Notes under the pieces: model-generated
What the model saw: only the letters and a program-made list of their open reading frames with translations
Told to the model about the DNA's origin: nothing
Database searches by the model: none
Assembly: GCA_034927445.1 (NCBI GenBank)
Contig: JAYFPZ010000006.1
Span: 124,001 to 188,000, forward strand
Reading direction: 5' to 3'
From: PHAA01 sp034927445
Lineage (GTDB): Bacteria > Bacillota > Syntrophomonadia > Syntrophomonadales > Syntrophomonadaceae
DNA: 64,000 bases
Made by a program: the position numbers and the translations under genes
Shown: piece after piece, positions 53,253-63,051 of the stretch
Numbering within the stretch: the stretch's first letter is position 1
Layout of the letters: each line of letters begins with the position of its first letter

Positions 53253-55931
53253 ATGGAGATAGTCAATGTATGCAGTTACAGCGGCAGAAATATTTTTAGC
53301 CATAAACCAGTGGTTAAGATGATAGTCGATCTGGGCGGTCTGGCCGAAAAAACCACTAAAGAAATTGAAGGATTCAATGATAAATTATTGAGTTTATTTC
53401 CAGGATTATATACCCATCATTGTTCACCGGGGTATAGCGGGGGATTTGTGGAGAGGTTAAGGGAGGGGACCTTGGTTTCCCACGTTACCGAACATCTTGC
53501 CCTGGAATTGCAATGTATCATGGGTTATGACGTATATTACGGCAAAACCAGGGTTATTGAAGAACCTTATTTATATGGCATTGTCTACGAGTACATTAAC
53601 TCAAGCTGTGCCCAAGAATTCGGGTATGCGGCCGCTGAAACCGTATTTGCCCTGGCTTCCGGGCAGACCGTCGCACTTGACGAAATATTGGAGCGGCTTT
53701 ATAAAATTGCCTATGATACGGATATGGGTCCAAGCACGCAGGCCATTTATGATGAGGCCCGCCGGCGTAATATACCGGTACGGCGGCTGGGGGAGAACAG
53801 TTTATTACAACTGGGTTATGGCTGTAACATGCGGTTTATCCAGGCATCCTTGCCTGACGCCACCAGTACCATAGCGGTTGATCTGGCTAAAAATAAGCAG
53901 TTGGCCAAGGAACTGCTGCGCGAACAGCGCATCCCGGTTCCCGAAGGCGGGATTGCCGAATCAGAGGAAGCCGCTGTGGTTATGGCGGAACAGTTGGGCT
54001 ATCCCGTGGTGGTTAAGCCCTTTGATGCCAACCAGGGCAGAGGGGTTACCGCCAACATCGGTGATGAAAAGCAGCTCAGACTGGCTTATCACTTGGCGGA
54101 TTTATATACGAAGCGGATCATTATAGAGAAATATATCAGAGGCAGAGATTATCGCATTTTAGTAGTTGGCAACCGGGTTGCAGCGGTGGCGGAACGAAAA
54201 CCTCCCATCCTGGTTGGGGATGGGGTTCATACGATAGCGGAACTGGTGGAGCAGGAAAATCAGAATCCCCAAAGAGGGAATGGCCATGCCAAAGCCCTCA
54301 CCAAAATAGAGCTGGATGAAGTTGTCCGGGAATATTTGGCCCGGGCAGAATACAGAATCAATGATATACCGCCTGGCGGTGAAATCATCCGGCTTAGAGA
54401 AAATGGGAATTTAAGCACCGGCGGGAGTGCCCGGGATTGTACGGCCGAGATTCACCCCGGGAATAAAGCTTTGGCGGTTAAGGCAGCTAAAATAATAGGT
54501 TTGGAAGTAGCCGGGGTAGACGTTGTAATCGATAATATTTCCAGGCGGCTGACCCCTCAAAATGGCGCAATCATTGAGGTAAATGCGGCCCCCGGGCTTA
54601 GAATGCATCTTAATCCGGCTCAGGGAGAAGGCAGAAATGTGGCGGCAGATATTCTGAACCATATGTACCCCAGCGGAACGAATCCTTCAATTCCCATTGT
54701 TGCCATAACCGGAACCAATGGCAAGACGACGGTAACGCGAATAATCCGGCACGCGTTGTCGCTTACGGGCAAAAAAGTCGGAATGACCTGTTCCAGCGGC
54801 ACCTACCTCGGCGAAGAATGCATCTCCCAAGGCGACCATACCGGACCTGTTAGCGCCCAATCCATACTTTATGACCAGGAATTGGAAGCCGCGGTTCTGG
54901 AGACGGCCAGGGGCGGGATTATCAGAAAAGGCCTGGGCTATGATCTGGCTGATGTAGGCGTTATTATCAATATAAGTGATGATCATTTGGGGATGGATGG
55001 CATAAATACCCTGGAGGATTTGGCCTTTGTCAAAGCCCTGGTCGTAGAGGCAGTAAAGCCGGACGGCTATGCGGTTCTCAACGCTGATGACCCGATGACT
55101 GAGTATATTATTCCCAGGGTAAAGTGCCGTATGGTATTGTTCTCTCAGAATCGCAACAACCTGAAGATCAGAGCCCATATCAACCAGGGCCAGCCTGCCG
55201 TAATTGTAGAAAATGATGCGATCTGTTTGTATAACCGCAATAAGAAGACTACAGTAATCGGAATCGATGAAATACCTATAACCTTTGGCGGAAAAGCCAT
55301 ATGTAATATAGAAAACTCTTTGGCGGCGGCGGCCGCTCTGTTGGCCCTGGGTATAGGCGAGCATACGGTAAGGCTGGGGCTGATGTCTTTTAAACCTGAC
55401 CCTGTCGCCAACGCAGGCAGATTCAATCTGTTTGACCTCGGAGATTTCAGGGTATTGTTGGATTACGGCCATAATCTCAGCGGTTATCAATGTGTCAGCC
55501 AATTTATAAGGTCTTTGGAGGCGGAACGGCTGGTAGGTTTGATAGGAATGCCCGGCGACCGGAAAGACAGTGCTATTTTTGAAGTAGGCAAGCTATCGGG
55601 CCAGGTGTTTGCCAGAATATTAATCAAGGAAGATAAAGATTTGAGGGGGAGGGACCCGGGTGAGGTGGCGGGCCTCCTGCGGCAAGGGGCCTTAAGCGCC
55701 GGCGCCGCCCCGGACCAGATTGAGAGTATGCTTTCTGAAACCGAGGCCTTGCGGAAAGCTATGGATGAAGCCCACCCAGGTGATTTAATCGTCATGTTTT
55801 ATGAGGACTTTGAAACGGCCTATGGCCTGATCCGGAGCTATACTGATGCAGCCGGGTCACCTGTGTTCCTCCCGGGGGAAAATTTAAGCCAGCCGGATAT
55901 TGCAAAAGTGACGGCGGGGTATATTCAATAA
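53253..55931 (+). CDS. cphA: Cyanophycin synthetase
   Basis: 892 residues from ATG 53253 after AGGGGG. Cyanophycin synthetase joins Asp and Arg without a template, using ATP. Order: N-terminal domain (about 1-160), ATP-grasp domain (about 215-470; VVKPFDANQGRGV, AVAERKPPILVGDG), and a Mur-ligase-like domain with P-loop ITGTNGKTTVTR (near 487), DHTGPVSAQSI, ETARGGIIRKGLGY and a C-terminal region with LDYGHNLSGY and LIGMPGDRKD. Length is in the usual range (850-900). The same operon carries cyanophycinase and IadA, so the polymer serves as a nitrogen store. Confidence 0.97.
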   Translation: MEIVNVCSYSGRNIFSHKPVVKMIVDLGGLAEKTTKEIEGFNDKLLSLFPGLYTHHCSPGYSGGFVERLREGTLVSHVTEHLALELQCIMGYDVYYGKTRVIEEPYLYGIVYEYINSSCAQEFGYAAAETVFALASGQTVALDEILERLYKIAYDTDMGPSTQAIYDEARRRNIPVRRLGENSLLQLGYGCNMRFIQASLPDATSTIAVDLAKNKQLAKELLREQRIPVPEGGIAESEEAAVVMAEQLGYPVVVKPFDANQGRGVTANIGDEKQLRLAYHLADLYTKRIIIEKYIRGRDYRILVVGNRVAAVAERKPPILVGDGVHTIAELVEQENQNPQRGNGHAKALTKIELDEVVREYLARAEYRINDIPPGGEIIRLRENGNLSTGGSARDCTAEIHPGNKALAVKAAKIIGLEVAGVDVVIDNISRRLTPQNGAIIEVNAAPGLRMHLNPAQGEGRNVAADILNHMYPSGTNPSIPIVAITGTNGKTTVTRIIRHALSLTGKKVGMTCSSGTYLGEECISQGDHTGPVSAQSILYDQELEAAVLETARGGIIRKGLGYDLADVGVIINISDDHLGMDGINTLEDLAFVKALVVEAVKPDGYAVLNADDPMTEYIIPRVKCRMVLFSQNRNNLKIRAHINQGQPAVIVENDAICLYNRNKKTTVIGIDEIPITFGGKAICNIENSLAAAAALLALGIGEHTVRLGLMSFKPDPVANAGRFNLFDLGDFRVLLDYGHNLSGYQCVSQFIRSLEAERLVGLIGMPGDRKDSAIFEVGKLSGQVFARILIKEDKDLRGRDPGEVAGLLRQGALSAGAAPDQIESMLSETEALRKAMDEAHPGDLIVMFYEDFETAYGLIRSYTDAAGSPVFLPGENLSQPDIAKVTAGYIQ

Positions 55932-56018
55932 GAATCAAGGTCGGCTGTAAAAAATCATTATTGTATCTCCAGTGCAGCCGGGACGATTCGTATAAGCCTG
56001 ATATCAGGGCAGGGCTGG

Positions 56019-58274
56019 TTAGTCGCCAGTTGTTATGCCCTTCATCTGCAAAATGCCCTGCCAGCCCTCAATATTTAACCGTAAAAATACAGGTCCTTCT
56101 TCCCGGGGCCACTTGATGCGGCCGTCAAAAGGTATGGCCGCACCGGCAATATGGAGAAAAGCAGGCCGCGGCTGACGTGCAAGCCGGCTGGTAAAATATA
56201 AATCATCATAAAGCTGCCTGCATTCGGCAATTTTGCTTTCCGCCAGGCTTTTAATCAAGTTAAAACTTTGAAAATAGGCTTTAAACGCCCCGGCCCAGCC
56301 CTGAATCGCAGCCATGTTCAGGTAGTCGCGCAGCTTCTGACGCCCGGCCGGCTCCAGTACATTATAAGGCAGTTCCACCTCCATGCCCATGCCGAAATCA
56401 CGGGCAATGCGCCCCGCGTTTTTCAGAAGATAATACCAGGGATAATGCTCTGAGTGCCAGAAAGCATGGGATGGCTGCAGGGTCACACAATCAAATCCGG
56501 CCCGCACAAACTCGGTCATAGACGAGGAGAAAATACCCGGAATGGCAAAGGAACGGACCCCTAATTGATGACATAGAGCAGGAAACATGTGCTGCACCGG
56601 ATCGCCATAAAGACCTTGCTCGGTCATATAGTAGAAACCGGCCAGTTCAAGGTGCTGAAAATTAGCCCGGCGCCAGCGTTTGGTTAACTCGGCTGCGGCC
56701 CAGCGGGTCACTTCTATGCGGTTGGCCTCCCCGGCGAGGGAAAATCCCGCATTATCCCAATTGTCACAGCGGGGATCGGGGGTGGGAATGCTTAACACAA
56801 CCTTTACCGGCTCGGGGGTGGGTTTATACAGGGTGCGGCTGATCTGGGCGACGCATTCATCCAGAGCCTGGAGGTTAGACTGAGCCTCGAAATACTCATC
56901 GAACAAGGCCAGCCAGTCTTCCTTCAGGGCAGGACTTCCGGTCAGATCAACCGCAAAAGCTCTCCCGTTCAGGAGGGGGGAGTATTGCGCCAACATTAGA
57001 AAACCATCCATAAAGAAATCCGTAATATTCCCGGCCGGATTTATATAACCAGCCAGGGGCAGCAGTTTATCCAAATCATAACGGTGGATTTTATGATTGC
57101 CTTCGTCTCCGATATATAAAAGACATAAATCGTGGATACCGGCAGTGGAGTCGGTACCGGGATCAAGATAACCGGGGTGGCGGGGGGATAGAGCCAGTGC
57201 GCTCTGCGGCTGCATAAAATCCGCGGGGTATAAGGTATGGAGCTGCTGGTGTTCCAGGTCCAGAACCAGCAGATTATTATGCCGGTAATTAATTGCAGCT
57301 ATGGCCACCTCAGGCGGCAATAAAAAAGAATGGACCAAAGCGCCGCCCTGGCTGTACAAAAACAACAATCTGGAAGTATGCATAAGCTCCGGCTGTACGA
57401 TAGCCCAAAAGTGCTGCCCGTCAAAAACCAGTCCTGTAAAACAGGTTATAAACCTGGCCAACCGCTCTGACCAGGAACTGCAGGCGGTGAGTACGCCATA
57501 GGCAAATCGGTAATATGGTGGTGCATCCAGGCGGGGAAGTTTTAAGCGACAGTCAGATTGCACAGAGATTCGACCCGCCTTGCGGGTCTGAGGGGACAGG
57601 GGGGCAGGGCGGAGCTGCAGCCCATATACTTTTCCCCTCCGGGTTAGGCCCCAGGCTGAGTAAAGATCGTTTTCAGCGAGAGCTATCAAGGGCGCCGGTA
57701 CGGATATACGAGCCGCCGGCAAACAGCCGGAAAACGACCCGGGGCCGGCACCTGTTTCGATAATCTCCAAGGTCTGTTGAGCGGTCAATCCCAGCAGATA
57801 TTTTCCACAACAGACCAAGGAGATAATGGGAGTGGCAAGCTTAATCTCGTTTAACACCTTCAGATTTTCCTGCAGGTGCGCATCCAGCAACAGCAGACTG
57901 CAGTCGGAGGTGGCGGCCACCAAATAATCCTGATTTAGAGGGTGGCGGGAAATACAGGTAATATTTGCTCTGGGTAAAGGCCGGGTACCAACCGGGAAAA
58001 GCTCCACGGGGGTTGGTAATGACTGACCCGGCAGGGTTTCAAGCTCTATCCAGCCTGAATATGAATTTGACTCCGGTCGGGGATAAATAGTACCCTGCAA
58101 ACGGAGAGATGGCTCACCCATATGGGGGTTGCACGGATATTCTCCCGCAATTGCGCAGAAACTACCTTCCCAGGTTAATCCGGATTGCTCATGATTAAGC
58201 TGACTCCGGTTCAGTTCTTTTCTGCCTTCCAGGGGTGCAATATCACAAATGAGGTTTTTCAAACAAATTTTCAT
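56019..58274 (-). CDS. Beta-propeller-like protein with DUF4855 domain
   Basis: 751 residues from ATG 58274, after GGGGAAG; an in-frame TTG at 58319 would add 15. The N-terminal half reads like a propeller (CISRHPLNQDYLVAATSDCS, LLLLDAHLQ; DNNLLVLDLEHQQLHTLYP; GDEGNHKIHRYDLDKLL). From about 480 on is a DUF4855-like region: KVVLSIPTPDP, AAAELTKRWRRANFQHLELAGFYY, FAIPGIFSSS and GFDCVTLQPSHAFW. DUF4855 is a presumed glycoside-hydrolase-like barrel. No signal peptide is seen. It lies next to the cyanophycin operon, convergent with it; any link is unknown. Confidence 0.75.
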   Translation of the reverse strand: MKICLKNLICDIAPLEGRKELNRSQLNHEQSGLTWEGSFCAIAGEYPCNPHMGEPSLRLQGTIYPRPESNSYSGWIELETLPGQSLPTPVELFPVGTRPLPRANITCISRHPLNQDYLVAATSDCSLLLLDAHLQENLKVLNEIKLATPIISLVCCGKYLLGLTAQQTLEIIETGAGPGSFSGCLPAARISVPAPLIALAENDLYSAWGLTRRGKVYGLQLRPAPLSPQTRKAGRISVQSDCRLKLPRLDAPPYYRFAYGVLTACSSWSERLARFITCFTGLVFDGQHFWAIVQPELMHTSRLLFLYSQGGALVHSFLLPPEVAIAAINYRHNNLLVLDLEHQQLHTLYPADFMQPQSALALSPRHPGYLDPGTDSTAGIHDLCLLYIGDEGNHKIHRYDLDKLLPLAGYINPAGNITDFFMDGFLMLAQYSPLLNGRAFAVDLTGSPALKEDWLALFDEYFEAQSNLQALDECVAQISRTLYKPTPEPVKVVLSIPTPDPRCDNWDNAGFSLAGEANRIEVTRWAAAELTKRWRRANFQHLELAGFYYMTEQGLYGDPVQHMFPALCHQLGVRSFAIPGIFSSSMTEFVRAGFDCVTLQPSHAFWHSEHYPWYYLLKNAGRIARDFGMGMEVELPYNVLEPAGRQKLRDYLNMAAIQGWAGAFKAYFQSFNLIKSLAESKIAECRQLYDDLYFTSRLARQPRPAFLHIAGAAIPFDGRIKWPREEGPVFLRLNIEGWQGILQMKGITTGD

Positions 58275-58544
58275 GGCTTCCCCGACCTTTTTAAGAACTT
58301 GTGCCAAGATTGCCTGCAATCAATGTGCACCTAATAACATATGGGCCGGGGAAGCAAAATATTCGTGGTTTATGGATGCACCCGGTCGGCTAGTTCCTTG
58401 CGGCGCCAAGCTAAAATAAACCGGTTGAATTTATTATTCAAAACCTTTAAATAAGTGCGTATGTAAAACGCCCTAGTGACATTTAGTTTAAATTTTATAT
58501 TCCAGATGAGAGGAGGCATCGCATTGCTGTAGCTTAAATCGGAA

Positions 58545-59189
58545 TTATTTCAAGGCTTTGGCCAGGGCGGCTGTATAAAGCTTAAAAGAACTGCTGTTGT
58601 TGGACAACTTCGTCCGCATAGCTTTGGTCAGTTCTAGCTGAACTCCTTTATGAATACTATTGCTGTTGCATATATTGGCCCGGGCTGTTCCCGCCAAACG
58701 GGAGGGAGCCGTCGCCACATTGAAACCTGCCGCCTTTAAAGCGGTTTTTACCTTGGCGGCCAGGGTCTTGTCCAGTCCGCCCACGTAAGTTACCTGGCTT
58801 GTCCCGGTACAGCCATGAACTGACAGGGTTTTAGTTGATTTTGCTACTAATTTGCGGGCCGTAGGCTCATCAAATTTGGTAGCGGTAATATGCAGGGTCG
58901 AACCTGACTTGAGGCCTTCAAAGGCATAAAAGTCATACCCGCCTTTGGATGCAACCGCATCTGCAATTTCATCCGTTTCGAATTCAATTACGCCGCCATG
59001 AATGGCAATAACTGCAGTAGATGAAGCGGTGTCGCGACTTTTAATCCTGTAATCTTTATTTATGGTTTTATGTGATTTCAGAGAGCTGTAGCTGGAATAA
59101 GTATCCGCTGAAGCCGGGCTGGCTAAAGCTCCGATGCTTAATACGGTTATTAGAAATGTCATTATAACGGATATTATCTTATTCTTCAA
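58545..59189 (-). CDS. Secreted poly-gamma-glutamate hydrolase-like protein
   Basis: 214 residues from a TTG at 59189 after AAGGAG; the open frame reaches back to an ATG at 59261, without a ribosome binding site. It has a signal peptide (ending LASPASADT) and a domain like phage and Bacillus poly-gamma-glutamate hydrolases: VIAIHGGVIEFETDEIADAV (zinc His and Glu), YDFYAFEGLKSG, LHITATKFDEP, LSVHGC and a late KGVQLELT. Those enzymes cut the gamma-Glu capsule. It is next to the cyanophycin genes, another polyamide system. Confidence 0.85.
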   Translation of the reverse strand: MKNKIISVIMTFLITVLSIGALASPASADTYSSYSSLKSHKTINKDYRIKSRDTASSTAVIAIHGGVIEFETDEIADAVASKGGYDFYAFEGLKSGSTLHITATKFDEPTARKLVAKSTKTLSVHGCTGTSQVTYVGGLDKTLAAKVKTALKAAGFNVATAPSRLAGTARANICNSNSIHKGVQLELTKAMRTKLSNNSSSFKLYTAALAKALK

Positions 59190-59649
59190 AGTAAATCTCC
59201 TTTCCGACGGTTGTTGAAATCTTCTGCAAATCTGGTAAAAAGCATTATCTCTGGAATACATCCAATGCTGGCGCCTTTATTAGTATTTGCCTCCAAAATA
59301 TTCAATCGCACCTCCTTGCCCTAACAATTCGCTGCTTTTTGCCTCCTACCTTTTGGTAAATTTGGGCATTAACTATCAGATATGGATGCAGAGTGTCTTA
59401 ATGGGCGCTATATCCTGTGTTTGCAGCGACAGGCAGGAAGACCATGGTAAGTTATGGAAGGCCAGATGATAAATAAAATATTCTCTATAATATGTCAGGC
59501 CTGAAAGGCTGTAAAATCCCTAAAGAAAGGAAGTAGAGGAGAATAATTGTCAGTGTGAGTTTCAGAAAACGTAAAATCAAAAACATACCATTATAAATAG
59601 CCGTTTTGAGGAGAAAATAGAAAGAGACTAATTTTAAGGGGGTTAATTC
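59190..59649. other. Intergenic stretch without a supported gene
   Basis: 460 bases between divergent genes. A TATAAT lies at 59486-59491 and a TATAAA at 59592-59597, but neither has a good -35 box. A small open frame on the plus strand (59287-59469) has no ribosome binding site. Promoters for both neighbours should be here. Confidence 0.5.
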
Positions 59650-60135
59650 ATGAAGGGTTTTTTTGGCATGTTTAATGGTTCAGCAGATGAACAGAATAAG
59701 CAGGAAATGAAAAACAACGGAGAACCAACCGTCAATCAGGGCGAAGAGCAAAAACTGAGACTTCGCAAAGAAGAACTTGACATCGCCAAGAACAAGGTTG
59801 ATATTGGCAAAGTGGAATTTGGCAAAGAAATCATCGAGGAACAACAGACAGTCAATGTACCGGTAATCCACGAAGAAGTAGTTATAGAAAGAAAGTCCAT
59901 CAACGAACCCAGTGATAAACCTATTGGTGAAGACGAGGATGAGCATTTCATCCTCTCGGTTAGTGCAGAGAAGGTTGACGTTGGCAAACACACCGTGGTA
60001 ACCAGCGAAATATCAGCTTACAAACGTGATATCGAAGAGAACCAGGAAATAAACGAAACGATCAGACATGAGGAAGCCCGGATTAACAAGGACGGCGATG
60101 CCAACATCATCGATGACAACGGTCAACTCCAATAG
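59650..60135 (+). CDS. DUF2382 (YsnF/AvaK-type) stress protein
   Basis: 161 residues, ATG 59650 after AAGGGGG. It has two copies of the DUF2382 pattern: LRLRKEELDIAKNKVDIGKV with VNVPVIHEEVVIERKSINEP, and LSVSAEKVDVGKHTVVTSEI with ETIRHEEARINKDGDA. The family occurs in general stress proteins; function unknown. Strongly acidic and soluble. A terminator separates it from a second DUF2382 gene. Confidence 0.85.
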   Translation: MKGFFGMFNGSADEQNKQEMKNNGEPTVNQGEEQKLRLRKEELDIAKNKVDIGKVEFGKEIIEEQQTVNVPVIHEEVVIERKSINEPSDKPIGEDEDEHFILSVSAEKVDVGKHTVVTSEISAYKRDIEENQEINETIRHEEARINKDGDANIIDDNGQLQ

Positions 60136-60147
60136 AGTTCAGTCTCT

Positions 60148-60186
60148 GGAACACCTTGCAGTTGTGAGGTGTTCCTCTCTATTTTA
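60148..60186 (+). terminator. Terminator between the two DUF2382 genes
   Basis: GGAACACCT (60148-60156) pairs with AGGTGTTCC (60167-60175), followed by TCTCTATTTT. It lies 12 bases after the stop, and the next ribosome binding site (CAGGAGG) follows directly, so partial readthrough could set the ratio of the two proteins. Confidence 0.75.
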
Positions 60187-60203
60187 ACAGGAGGTTTTAA
60201 ACC

Positions 60204-60578
60204 ATGGGAAAAGAACCAAAGGATAAAATAAAATTCTATTTACGGGAAGAAAAATTGGACGTGATCAAAAAATGGATTAATACTGGCGAATGTCAATGGC
60301 ATAAAGAGATAATAACCGAGGAAAAGAATTATTCTATACCCCTAAAACGTGAAGAACTGGTTGTCGAACAGAATTATCCAGATCCAGCCTCTCCGGGAAG
60401 CCGTATTGAAACCATACGTATACCCCTTCGGGAAGAAAGGCCTGATATAAGCCGGCAAACCTTTGATTTGGAAGAAGTGCAAATTTATAAAAAACCAGTG
60501 CGGCAGCACGAGACTGTTCGCGAAAATTTGAGAAAGGAGGTCTTGGTAATTAAATCTTCGGCCGGTCAAGAACCTTGA
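60204..60578 (+). CDS. Second DUF2382 protein
   Basis: 124 residues, ATG 60204 after AGGAGG. Two DUF2382-type units again: FYLREEKLDVIKKWINTGEC, YSIPLKREELVVEQNYPDP, and IPLREERPDISRQTFDLEEV, KPVRQHETVRENLRKEVLVI. It appears to be a paralogue of the upstream protein. Likely induced under the same stress conditions. Confidence 0.85.
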   Translation: MGKEPKDKIKFYLREEKLDVIKKWINTGECQWHKEIITEEKNYSIPLKREELVVEQNYPDPASPGSRIETIRIPLREERPDISRQTFDLEEVQIYKKPVRQHETVRENLRKEVLVIKSSAGQEP

Positions 60579-60766
60579 TTCCGGAGAAGGTAAGACGCAA
60601 CCTCTCTTTCCCAGCTATTTCATCAAAACGTATATTATAGTGAAAGTTTTAACTATTTACTTAAGTTGCTTGAAAAAGGAAAAGGAATCGATAATGGCGA
60701 AACCAATCTGAGGGTTTTATCGAAAATTTGTTTGTATGAAATGGTTGGGTTGGGGAGGTAGGCGGA

Positions 60767-62920
60767 TTGACTGATGAATACAGCAGCAGAGAAGATTTAT
60801 TAAATGAATTGGACCGACTCCGACAGGAAAATAATGAACTGCAAATTCAGAACCAGGCTTTGGTTAAAGCTATGCACGATTTATACGGGACTAATCATGG
60901 AAATATAATCAAACCCGTCATGCAATCAGTCAATGAACAATCATATCTGAACTCTCGGGCTAAACCCGGCCCAATGCCGCCCGGCAATAAAAAGTACCAT
61001 ATCTCCGAACTGATAGATGTCGATTTGCTCCAGCATCTGCTTGATTCTTTTTATGGATTAACCGGAATAATGCACGCCCTCCTGGATGTTGACAACAATA
61101 TTCTGAGCCGGACCGGCTGGACCGATATCTGTCTCAACTTTCACCGAGAGTGCAAGGAAACTGAGCGGAAATGCAAAATAAGCGATAGTTATATTGGCGG
61201 TCATTTGCAAAATGGGCCTTATATCAAATACAAATGCCTGAACGGGCTGATTGATTATGCCACCCCCATTATAGTAGAAGGCCAGCATTTGGCTACCATT
61301 TATATGGGGCAATTATTGAACGAACCCCCGGACGAGGAATATTTCAGAATGCAGGCGCAGGAATTTGGCTTTGATGAAGAAGCTTATATGGAGGCACTTC
61401 ACAAAGTCAATATCGTCCCTGAAGATCAAATCAAACCTATCATGGAATTCTATTCCAAACTGGGACAGGTGCTTGCTTCTATTGGCCTCGAACGCCGGCG
61501 AAGTATCGAAGCCGCCGAAGACAAGTTTTCCAAGGCTTTTCATTGCAGCCCCGCCCCTATTACCATCACTACTTTAAAAGAAGGCAAATACCTGGAGGTA
61601 AATGATGCCTGGGTAAAACACACCGGATACACAAGAAACGAGGCCATAGGTAAAAACGGTATCGATTTGGATATTTGGGTTAATAAACAAGAAAGAAACC
61701 TGTGGATAGAGCAATTAAGCGGCCAGGGCAATATTGTTAACTTTAAAGCCGTATTTCGCATGAGATCCGGAGTGGAACGCAATTATTTAATATCAGCGGA
61801 ACTGGTTGAGATGAATGGAGAAAAATGTATAATTTGTGTGCATAACGATATTACTGATCAGATACAGGCCGAACAAGCTTTGCGCCGTTCGGAAGAGAAA
61901 TTCTCCCGGGTATTTCACGGCAGTCCTATCATGATGACCTTGTCCGCGTTGGAAGAATCCGCCATTTTGGATGCGAATGAGGCATTTTATCGGGGAATGG
62001 GCTATACCCACAACGAGATCATCGGGCAGTCTATTCCGGATGAGATCAAAATTTTCGTCAACCCCCACAGCCATAAGGATTTGGGCGCGGTAATTCATGA
62101 GGAAGGCAGGCTCGAAGGGGTTCAGATCGACTTTCGCACTAAATCCGGTGAAATTCGCCATGGCATACTGTGGGGACAGTTGCTGTATTTAAATAATAAG
62201 CTTTGCCGGATGACGAGTCTGATTGATATAACCGAACAAAAACATATCGAACAGGAAATGGCCCGTTTATCAGATTTAAACCTGATTGGGGAAATGGCAG
62301 CCAGTATCGGGCATGAAATAAGAAATCCCATGACGTCCGTGCGGGGATTTCTGCAGATGTTTAAGGACAAGTATGTTGAGGATAAAGAATTTCTTGATCT
62401 GATGATTGAGGAGTTGGACCGGGCCAATGGGATTATATCGGAATTTCTGGGCATGGCTAAGAATAAAATAGTATATCTGCAGCCTCAGTATATTGATCAG
62501 GTGGTAAAGGCCATTTACCCAATGCTGGAAGCTGATGCCAATTATAGAGGGATTAAAATAAACCTGGAATTGGGCAAACCTCCCATGCCGGTAATTGATC
62601 AGAATGAAATCCGCCAGGTTATCTTAAATCTGGCCCGCAATGGCTTGGAGGCCATGGAGTCCGGCGGCACTTTGACCATCGGTACAACGGCGGAGAAAGG
62701 TGAAATAATTTTATATGTGAAAGATGAAGGCCCCGGACTTAAACCGGAATTTATCGATAAGATAGGGACCCCTTTTTTTACTACCAAGGAGAAGGGCACC
62801 GGTTTGGGGCTGGCAGTCTGCTACAGTATTGCGGCCCGGCATAAGGCCAAATTGGAGTTTGAGTCCAGCTTCCGGGGCACTACTTTCAAGATGAGATTTC
62901 GGGAGCACAAAGAAGAATAA
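60767..62920 (+). CDS. PocR-PAS-PAS sensor histidine kinase
   Basis: 717 residues from a TTG at 60767, 8 bases after GGGGAGG. Order: coiled coil (about 5-45), PocR sensory domain (82-240; CLNFHRECKETERKCK, YIKYKCLNGLIDYATPI, GQLLNEPPDEEYF, often binding small organic ligands), PAS (250-365), PAS (375-490), HisKA (phospho-His in ASIGHEIRNPMTS near 515) and HATPase (NLARNGLEAMESG, DEGPGLKPEF, GTGLGLAV). No membrane segment: a cytoplasmic sensor. No response regulator is adjacent, so it could feed a Spo0A-type phosphorelay. The kinase core is almost the same as in the 1914-residue protein. Confidence 0.93.
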   Translation: MTDEYSSREDLLNELDRLRQENNELQIQNQALVKAMHDLYGTNHGNIIKPVMQSVNEQSYLNSRAKPGPMPPGNKKYHISELIDVDLLQHLLDSFYGLTGIMHALLDVDNNILSRTGWTDICLNFHRECKETERKCKISDSYIGGHLQNGPYIKYKCLNGLIDYATPIIVEGQHLATIYMGQLLNEPPDEEYFRMQAQEFGFDEEAYMEALHKVNIVPEDQIKPIMEFYSKLGQVLASIGLERRRSIEAAEDKFSKAFHCSPAPITITTLKEGKYLEVNDAWVKHTGYTRNEAIGKNGIDLDIWVNKQERNLWIEQLSGQGNIVNFKAVFRMRSGVERNYLISAELVEMNGEKCIICVHNDITDQIQAEQALRRSEEKFSRVFHGSPIMMTLSALEESAILDANEAFYRGMGYTHNEIIGQSIPDEIKIFVNPHSHKDLGAVIHEEGRLEGVQIDFRTKSGEIRHGILWGQLLYLNNKLCRMTSLIDITEQKHIEQEMARLSDLNLIGEMAASIGHEIRNPMTSVRGFLQMFKDKYVEDKEFLDLMIEELDRANGIISEFLGMAKNKIVYLQPQYIDQVVKAIYPMLEADANYRGIKINLELGKPPMPVIDQNEIRQVILNLARNGLEAMESGGTLTIGTTAEKGEIILYVKDEGPGLKPEFIDKIGTPFFTTKEKGTGLGLAVCYSIAARHKAKLEFESSFRGTTFKMRFREHKEE

Positions 62921-63051
62921 AAGCGATAAGAGCTGCTTTAAACCTGAGCCGGGACCAACCAGTTGATTTAACGCCTGGAAACTTAACCTATGCTCCCGAT
63001 GATGCGGTAGAGCTTTCCCAGATTAAGGGGAACGGATCAAAATTAGAATAA

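Noticed and set aside
57500..57763. A plus-strand open frame and GC-rich patch inside the DUF4855 gene.
   Set aside because: It is antisense to a continuous coding frame with protein-like composition; no break in that gene is seen.
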